In this document: positions 42,401 through 46,328 of the stretch, one piece after another
Layout: every line of letters starts with the position of its first letter
Position numbering within the stretch: position 1 is the first letter of the stretch
Virus record (IMG/VR): IMGVR_UViG_3300023184_003454
Coordinates: 1 to 46,328 of that record
DNA from: a virus
Direction: 5' to 3' (one strand)
DNA length: 46,328 bases
Translations under genes and position numbers: made by a program
Notes under the pieces: model-generated
What the model was told of the DNA's origin: nothing
What the model saw: the letters and a program-made list of their open reading frames with translations, nothing else
Databases searched by the model: none

Positions 42401-45151
42401 ATCTTTTCCAGTTACTGTAAGATAGTCTTTACCTGCATCAGTATATTCTTCTCCATTTGGTAAATTCCAAAACCAACTACCTTGAGATCCTGGAGCTATA
42501 AGTGCAGCAGCACGTTTTGAAAATTCATCCCAAGTACTATTTGCCATTTCAACTCTATCATTTACATCAATATCTGAAATAGATTTATCTTTTACATCTA
42601 TTGACGTTTTAAATGCAAGTGCTGGATCAAATTTTAAAAACTGTATAGTTTTAATTTGAGAATTAAGATAGTTAAGTTTCATATCCATAACCATCAATCT
42701 TGCCATATTTCTACCAGTGGTAGATACTTTTCTAAATCTATTTACATAATCATTTTCATTATAACCATTAATAAATGTAGGGAATGTATAATTATTTTTA
42801 TCATCAACTGCAATTACATTCATAGAAATTAAATCATCAACTTGTTTTTCTGAAGCCATGATCATTTCATTTAATACAGCTTGAGAAACAACATCACCAT
42901 ATTTTACTGCAAGTTCTTCTATAGTAAACTCACCACTATACAAATCATTTCTAAAATCAATAAGGTTGCTGTTTCTATTAAGATTAGGAAAAAAATAAAA
43001 TAATTTAGAAGCTATTTCATGGTTTTCTATATTAGTAGATTTTTTATTTTTAATTGATGCAAGTATTCTAGAAATTTCAGGTTCAACAAATGAATTATAT
43101 ATTTTTCTTTTTAATGCAGTTGTATATACAATACCTCCATTTTCAATAGTGTAATCAGAATTAAAACCAACTGGATTTGCATCATCTTTATCAACAAAAA
43201 ATTCTTTTGTCATTGATGTCTCCATTGTAGTTGTCTTATCAGACAATGTAAATGCTATATAACTACCAACATTTAAATTTTGTTGGTGTTTTAAAAACAT
43301 ACTTACAATTTGTTCTTTTGGAGTTAAAGTTTTTCTGACATCTCCTTTTTGTCCAGCTTTTTGTTCTCTAACACCATTAAAGTATTGTAAATCAAATTTT
43401 GCATTTCCAGATATAACTTTTTGCCAAAAAGAAGTTTGTTTTTGAGAATTAGGTTTTGATAAAACACCATTTGTAATAGAAGATGTTTTACCATTAGACC
43501 ACTCTCTTTTAATTTGTTCTAAATATGTTGGAAATATATATGAGTATTTACTTTTTCCATCAGCAGTTTTTGTTGATGTAATTTTATATTTACCTGGATT
43601 TTCTAAATAATAAAGTTTAGCAATTTTCTTCATTGAAGTATTTTCATTCTCAAATCCATATTGTCCTATAAAAGGTTCTTTAATGTGTGTTTGAAAAGAA
43701 TCTACTATATTATTTAATAAATTATTTTTTACAAAAAATTGATTAAAGTTTGATTTTTTTAAAAGTTTAGGTAATTTTTCATAAATACTTTTTGCTTCAT
43801 TCTCAGAAAATTCAATACCTAATACATTAAAAAATTCTTGAAACTTTTTAATTTGTGAATCTTTATCTTTATCTTTTCCTTCTTCAATAATTTTAGTTAA
43901 TTCATTAATTTTTTCTTGTTTTGGAAATATATCACCAAAACTATCAGTTCTATAAAAACCAGATTGAAGATGTTGAAATAACCATTCTTTAGATATTTGT
44001 CTATCTACTGTATCACGGTTAGTTGAAATTATTTTAACATTATTAATACCAAATACATCAGACCCTACTCTTTTTAAATTATATAATAATAAAGTTTCAG
44101 TAGCATAAGATTTACTTGATACAGTGAGTATATCATTTATATTATCCCACTGATTATTATTTTCATAATTTATAATTTTTTCAAGAAGATTTTTAAGATA
44201 AGGTCTTGATGTAGCTCTTTCAGATAGTTCTTTTTTAAATGCTTGTAGTTTTGTTTTACCAGACTTATATCCAGCCAAGTTTATATCAGATCCTATTTCT
44301 AACATATCAGCAAAAACATCATTAGGATTTGCATATAATGGTACTCCAAATTCATATTCACCAGTAAGAATAGTTTGTATTAATGCTTTAACTCTAGGAG
44401 TTGCTGAATCTCTAGGATTTACTTCAAAAACATCTTTACCATATCTTTCACCTATTTCATTTTGAGATATTGATCCAGTATCATTACTAGTTTCATCTTC
44501 TTCATTTGTTGTTTTTTCTTTAATGTCAATGTTTTCTATTTTTCCTTTGGTTATTTTAATACCATTGTGTGCCAAATCAATTTTAACAAAATCAACATAT
44601 GAGTTAAAATCATCTACAACATTTTTATAAACATTAGAAGCTTTAACTAAATCTTCATAGGTGTCAACATATTTTAAAACAGGTAAGAAATCTAACATTT
44701 CACCATATGATTCTGAATTTTTAATTATTTGTAAATCTTCTTCAGAACTAATATGAGAATTAAGTGTAACAGCAATATCATTATTAATTTCTAAAAATGT
44801 TTCTTTAGCTTTTTGAAAAGCTTCATTAGGAGACATTTTTAATTTTTTTCCAGGTGCAATATCTCCTAATAAATTCAACACCATAGATTTAATATATCCA
44901 GAATATTTAATCTGTTGTTCAGATCTAACTAAATCAGTGTTTAATCCTTTAGCAAGTTGTTCTAAAGATTTAGTTCTTATAGAATATAATACATCTTTGT
45001 TTTCTGTTTCAAACACAGGTTTAACAATATCATAATTATCAGCAGATGGAATATATCCATTTGCAAGAAATTCTCTCCATGAATTATTTTCACCAATTTT
45101 ATTTACTAATTCTTTCCATTCAGGACTGCTGATATTAGGACAACTACTCAT
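33437..45151 (-). CDS. giant virion RNA polymerase polyprotein with SLOG, macro-like, SF1 helicase and zincin domains (3904 aa)
   Basis: One uninterrupted frame of 11.7 kb. About the first 2200 residues correspond to the single-chain crAss-type virion RNA polymerase (phage phi14:2 gp66 type). The catalytic loop is GSDFDVDKL, with Asp1378, Asp1380 and Asp1382. Then come a SLOG-like nucleotide-binding region (SGGAALSD at about 2299, KGGTGYAVQMAINEGKPVYV near 2430, FAGIGSRS near 2480), a macro-like domain (FVFGSNPQGRHGAGAAK from about 2547), beta-rich segments and acidic/proline linkers (ETEEELPPVQEKPIKK). An SF1 (RecD/Pif1-like) helicase follows (Walker A GRGGVGKTT 3033-3041, VDESS 3133-3137, MGDYRQLGP 3169-3177, YVALTR 3547-3552). 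The C-terminal zincin has HELFHH at 3717-3722. It is probably injected to transcribe early genes. It could be processed at the linkers. Confidence 0.88.
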   Translation of the reverse strand: MSSCPNISSPEWKELVNKIGENNSWREFLANGYIPSADNYDIVKPVFETENKDVLYSIRTKSLEQLAKGLNTDLVRSEQQIKYSGYIKSMVLNLLGDIAPGKKLKMSPNEAFQKAKETFLEINNDIAVTLNSHISSEEDLQIIKNSESYGEMLDFLPVLKYVDTYEDLVKASNVYKNVVDDFNSYVDFVKIDLAHNGIKITKGKIENIDIKEKTTNEEDETSNDTGSISQNEIGERYGKDVFEVNPRDSATPRVKALIQTILTGEYEFGVPLYANPNDVFADMLEIGSDINLAGYKSGKTKLQAFKKELSERATSRPYLKNLLEKIINYENNNQWDNINDILTVSSKSYATETLLLYNLKRVGSDVFGINNVKIISTNRDTVDRQISKEWLFQHLQSGFYRTDSFGDIFPKQEKINELTKIIEEGKDKDKDSQIKKFQEFFNVLGIEFSENEAKSIYEKLPKLLKKSNFNQFFVKNNLLNNIVDSFQTHIKEPFIGQYGFENENTSMKKIAKLYYLENPGKYKITSTKTADGKSKYSYIFPTYLEQIKREWSNGKTSSITNGVLSKPNSQKQTSFWQKVISGNAKFDLQYFNGVREQKAGQKGDVRKTLTPKEQIVSMFLKHQQNLNVGSYIAFTLSDKTTTMETSMTKEFFVDKDDANPVGFNSDYTIENGGIVYTTALKRKIYNSFVEPEISRILASIKNKKSTNIENHEIASKLFYFFPNLNRNSNLIDFRNDLYSGEFTIEELAVKYGDVVSQAVLNEMIMASEKQVDDLISMNVIAVDDKNNYTFPTFINGYNENDYVNRFRKVSTTGRNMARLMVMDMKLNYLNSQIKTIQFLKFDPALAFKTSIDVKDKSISDIDVNDRVEMANSTWDEFSKRAAALIAPGSQGSWFWNLPNGEEYTDAGKDYLTVTGKDIKKEIKNTDGSKLNKSETTDAQELVIMQEHIDYLMSEGKMDINTWYSIYKKIKDAGPGGYYTLTSEELGIVFSPIKPVHVNSVAVGDVESGLNRIDYIKSSRYPLIPQHEAGSERDKLRIWMEKNNVRSINFGSGKKIGRPTKSLTLFDENNNFIEPTSEDFESSKQFLSRDGLRNQQEIPDQKDKIRTVSQMNRTLFDGLLGVDDFQFGNMKDVSGATGKTLKEAVRSRLFDIETAKLKEKLGDNLNRDHRKLYALLKDVIVNDTTGSYSENDLNSLKINPKTNQFEIPLEGLWKLTKFQSLINSLINKNVMLKVDGSSFIQVSGVGAKFTFSKISKGVKSDIIWLDKHAKQFSEDGATLKYMRQVDGKTKAAQVIVSQYLRDEDGNLINLANYIKEDKYGRKILDTSTFDEKMFQLIGTRIPNQSHPSTLPIEVVGFLPSYMENSMVVPDGITGQMGSDFDVDKLYAYFSKFKYNEKSTTEKLGANQEEYDELVNSAKKIAEAAGEKADKKGMFKNFNTYLSQAVKEKYGDAEVPKFKIEKPASIEQVTYDLNSLEDVNKFSEDQLKQLYRDIHWEVLMNPAAFSKITNSVDLPEVKSKVDIRNEQLKKYKLDEDVKVNLPLDFTTSINRYIDNRSGKTGVSIFATLISAQADFQDKIINLSFDGVPNPLQIKLSKNGKAINLEFIGKLGKSKSFLYEPGKIEERSISDNLNIMFTESVDNAKNQFLREFNWSDKAMSSVGVLAMLSDSNGDSAPIEIMMDLTSQPAIFELFKLIEQKQDSFGQYESDAILTSAKELQNGIIKKIDNEGYLPVGSTAQSYFEDKTRNDVIDAESLSESWIIGKAVMQKASKETLEQIAKDFKYDSVNDMMLNYYNTQYNSIDTYIRLEDLGRELMTILGAIYPYTKGIGANVFSTKQRLNQLNKLQFSSNFSGLENIAGEITKLDNGDIQLAEPVGEIGSNIKNSLLFAQDLYKSLFPISSGEELESIVDNILNFMGLDKFNLSKDKYETFYSTVFDSIVSYMKTNSSFELFKNSIEERNKLINGESSIGYRVLELKKDSKYSKNGFLKNIEVEKDYKSDTYTISFKAPFGTDVDEKEVSLGFYNLALDENNDIKQLAKDFALYPHLTGDAGYLGRYIPVGYYMSDVDYKKAMADFQNMFNKHITTSGSKAILIDQIVQNYSEVFSKQFSFTTTNAVDGTYNNPFKKVFTKIVKSQRLKDVTTFTFKIGDFPDTAKYKSIIKSLKIPLTENELKSIKESSLVNIPAGIDFKYPKYLLIKDQVVSDIPGVRGEDISYLYKRTSSIVTELGDATYERIEILGFKNISEFDFNNPNLVSSIKMNNVSRDENEQDAGNDILNQSTTKTSEQKGTSNPADYTNHSGGAALSDAEWDQIGREFGVFKHKHYREPLEYIDTKGQPAKGSKDVDSKKLQAAGIKPTYIEQEDYDEGAKKATQAFRMMFEDAGNKSVRSAYIIRNWMQVKNADAIYALGTIKQPGENASDKAGETRIAAIPIVKGGTGYAVQMAINEGKPVYVFDGTKEGWYTYDYKVKNFVPTEPPTLTKNFAGIGSRSLSTQEVIDKSLQAIRDVYEKTFKSTQPSTNIQKSAEEPTEPVKTYQGKIESLKPNQIFVFGSNPQGRHGAGAAKQAKDKFGAVQFIGRGLRNQTYALVTKNLTAGFVEKETGIKYEKAGEKSLTSEQIQTNIKELYDVALQNPDKEFVVAYSVDGKKNLNGYTDQDMANMFSAFPIPDNMVFEEGFSKLLSIKTTEPTQEIKKEVTQQTQKNDVITVGSQITSDYGLYKGSTYTVVSISTKDVKHGNKIYERDYIILKGINDKKIAIYGTINNDIFIGSEDSSGNRYSTATTVQFNLIKEIEEPIEQPEVKSTVVEYGGKNYIIEGTMEDGYNVYFQAQGEKGKPVSDTNLLSKVILTHEVNLHPDRVVTLTSIQNQPKYFVDFEGSIKSLQKTSFGDVIQSKDVIQRVMSLYYDKSQIETPEIKPQQLIATSEEDIFGETEEELPPVQEKPIKKEKRINVPEGSNPNNNVIMESEDTISLMNDGQQEAFDFIKGKVENLLANKKIITESDLEKTVAFTDPLTQKFNGLIPMDMWNNMIGLAGRGGVGKTTVIKAIIAAIEGKNKYAQPSVMYLTPTHTAATVLQESLGLDSEIANDGVVNTIASQTRRNKMIDGVLSLSNEIDYIKSTQFKPAMGQPDIIIVDESSMIGQKDFGDILLRIKQDLKNGLISRLPIFIFMGDYRQLGPIGEQQSKDVNKGLISSTLLLDKSKTKELIQVMRSDNKILHKIYDQVGNEIVENIENLKNNRPVKKLSFDKYDKLTNKSSENILVVKNEDGVIDDYTNYLIQNNNPYGMFWVHYNNVEHGNTKNLSKKIRNDYFKKLGLDFSSPSYRLYANQDYIIFNGKVEIATSEYEYIPSDDKIKKLLDKQKYTIKNGAYKINRGAVKPGARFKVLDIETKSENIANYVSGELLKFLPKNMIVEIEHTIVYNRQDRIRHIHKVLGIEVVGIKDAKTGEFEYGKYNTKTKSMEGIQIKNTKTGEVISTFDLKYGDYLNIFKPELDQLNEFYTPPYVPSYIGSSHTAQGNSIKNVIVGDYNIKKNAASNVNQDDIFSSMYVALTRTSGSLIIIKPAGTDIVNNQEVFLGAITDDNQAQRMTSASEIKSDIEEAENEIENEPIDFIGDLFSQIMQSDQNDLITDIFGKDKNADAKTILNSLYKSNISPFYKQVLDLVGKTGGVGNLKIIVDETMTDPGSYNRYEQTIRINPKLAFESDTDNINALYDVIIHELFHHVTANIIEMDKSKLTPDQRKWVISLENLFKSTQEKILNDPAHSDNLKNAIAQVNKEGGFLSAKDKSFYYGLTNIHDFVSMLMSDENFRDFMNNTSYSGEKTLMERFIDIFVNILKALGISVKEDSVLKEGIKNVIGIVESRNQNDAQTDQTLKSIKTKSFLDGIVESEFDKIINYLDIKTKCK

Positions 45152-45181
45152 ATTATTATTTATTATATAGTTTATTATTTA

Positions 45182-46328
45182 TTAATTACCAGAACATTTA
45201 TCTTTCTGATTCTCAACTTGTTCTCTTTTAAGTCTTTCAGCTTTTAATGCTGCTAAAAGTGCAGCTGCTTTATCTACTTTAGGTGTTTCTGTTACATCAC
45301 TCAAAATAACTTCAGGTTTTTTAGTTTCTCCTGCATCTTTATATAAATCTTTAGATGGCTCAGAATACTGAAATTTAACTACTGGGTTTGCAAAATACAC
45401 CCAATCATTATCTGCATTATTTGATTCAATTCCTTTATCAAGATGAGTCATAGCCCCATCCATAATATACTTATTATAAGTGGTATTATTAGAAATAAGC
45501 TTGTCATTTTTTACACCAAGGAGTGTAAATTTATCTTCACTATTAATACCTACAAGATTATCATTTTTATTATCTGTAAATCTTACGGATGTTAATAATC
45601 CATCCATATAATCTAAAACATCTGAAGGAATATCTTGTTCTTTTCTAATTGTTACATTCATCCATTTACCATTCTTTTTACCTTGAAGTTTGATATTACC
45701 ATCATCAAATATATCTATTCTAGAAGTATTATCTGGAGCATCTTCCCCATTTCCTATTTGAGATAGGGATTTACTACTTAAATTAGTAATGTAATGATTA
45801 ATGTAATCTTTTAATATATTAATATTTGGTGTAGAATTTTCAACATACACACTTCCTTGTGCAGTATAAACTGCTTTAATAAACTCATTTCCAGATTCTC
45901 TACCAGTAAATATTTTCCAAGCTTTTAATATAAATTCAGATTGTTCTCTAGCTACATTAGGTATTTTCATAAATGTTGGAAAATACAATCCTGTAGGAGT
46001 TGGAACTAAAAATATTGAATATCCTTCATAATTACTTATGTTAGAATTATCAAATGATTTTACAGCTGCTAGTTGATCAGCATTTATTTGAACACCTTTA
46101 CTAATTTCAATATAACCATTACGGATTATACCAAACATTCCATGTCTATTTTCTAATCCACCTTTACCAACTTCTGGATTTATTCTATCTTTAAGCAATC
46201 CTGCTTTTTCTGTTGTTACCACTATACCATTAGATTTATCATTAACAATGCCGTTTAGTACAAAGTTACTGTCTAATTTATGGTTATCCAAGATAAGTTT
46301 TCTTAATTTTCTGTTAGTCTCAAGCTCA
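45182..46328 (-). CDS. C-terminal part of a large virion-operon protein (5' partial)
   Basis: The frame stays open to the right edge; the upstream codons read E-L-E-T-N-R-K-L-R-K-L-I before D-N-H-K-L-D, and no ATG is present. The visible C-terminal 380 residues contain EGYSIFLVPTPTGLYFPTFM, a GRESGNEFIKAVYTAQGSVY region and a Lys/Ala/Glu-rich coiled tail (AAALLAALKAERLKREQVEN). No motif is recognised. The stop is 30 nt before the polymerase gene. It is probably another large co-packaged protein. A start at the TTG codon 46289-46291 is possible in principle but unlikely, because the open frame continues upstream of it. Confidence 0.7.
   Translation of the reverse strand, partial: ELETNRKLRKLILDNHKLDSNFVLNGIVNDKSNGIVVTTEKAGLLKDRINPEVGKGGLENRHGMFGIIRNGYIEISKGVQINADQLAAVKSFDNSNISNYEGYSIFLVPTPTGLYFPTFMKIPNVAREQSEFILKAWKIFTGRESGNEFIKAVYTAQGSVYVENSTPNINILKDYINHYITNLSSKSLSQIGNGEDAPDNTSRIDIFDDGNIKLQGKKNGKWMNVTIRKEQDIPSDVLDYMDGLLTSVRFTDNKNDNLVGINSEDKFTLLGVKNDKLISNNTTYNKYIMDGAMTHLDKGIESNNADNDWVYFANPVVKFQYSEPSKDLYKDAGETKKPEVILSDVTETPKVDKAAALLAALKAERLKREQVENQKDKCSGN

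Noticed and set aside
29913-46328. Plus-strand open frames of 60-160 codons lying across the giant minus-strand genes
   Set aside because: They are antisense to strongly supported coding sequence, lack A-rich starts and have low-complexity Ser/Leu/Ile-rich translations typical of the complement of AT-rich genes.
1-46328. tRNA genes, CRISPR arrays, integrase or attachment sites
   Set aside because: I saw no cloverleaf with a TTCRANY T-loop, no regularly spaced repeats and no recombinase motifs. A lytic lifestyle or location of such features outside the window is equally possible.

Overview
This window is a roughly 46 kb stretch of an AT-rich, tightly packed tailed-phage genome. It most resembles the crAss-like phages (Crassvirales) that infect Bacteroidota. 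The evidence is the combination of an enormous virion-type RNA polymerase polyprotein (DFDVD catalytic loop) next to other very large proteins on the minus strand, a family-B DNA polymerase with a DnaB-like helicase, primase and annealing protein on the plus strand, A-rich start contexts with no Shine-Dalgarno sequences, and several promoters of the Bacteroidota type (TTTG, about 20 nt, then TAnnTTT). All genes read well in the standard genetic code. I identified everything from the sequence alone, so family names rest on visible motifs and not on database searches.

Layout. (1) 1-7.9 kb, plus strand: small accessory genes, including a C-type-lectin-like protein whose 3' end looks like the variable repeat of a diversity-generating retroelement, a free-standing GIY-YIG endonuclease, an SF2 (SNF2-like) helicase split by a group I intron, several conserved small phage proteins and a uracil-DNA glycosylase. 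(2) 7.9-12.5 kb, plus: a MoxR-type AAA+ ATPase and a CobT-like VWA protein, each split by a group I intron. (3) 12.5-14.6 kb, minus: a lysis cassette (membrane/coiled-coil protein, holin candidate, unimolecular spanin candidate, M15 endolysin) followed by two small virion-type proteins. (4) 14.7-29.9 kb, plus: the replication, recombination and nucleotide-metabolism block. It holds a DnaA domain-IV-like protein, DnaB helicase (split by a group I intron), RecT-like annealing protein, SSB-like protein, primase, HNH protein, PD-(D/E)XK exonuclease, PolB, dNMP kinase and dCTP deaminase/dUTPase-like protein. (5) 29.9-46.3 kb, minus: three giant or large genes, namely a 1173-aa protein, a 3904-aa RNA polymerase/SLOG/macro-like/SF1 helicase/zincin polyprotein, and the 3' part of another large gene running off the window.

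How it works together. The minus-strand giants are most likely packaged in the virion and injected to transcribe early genes. The plus-strand block copies and recombines the genome and supplies nucleotides. The cassette at 12.5-14.6 kb releases progeny. Overlaid on this is a heavy load of homing elements: four group I introns, whose exact splice sites can be set by reading frame plus P1 pairing (2154-4354, 7894-10360, 10441-12462, 15741-17874), and five homing-type endonucleases (three GIY-YIG, one LAGLIDADG, one HNH/endonuclease-VII type). Four of the five endonucleases carry their own host-type promoter. The HNH element appears to have duplicated the first codons of polB.
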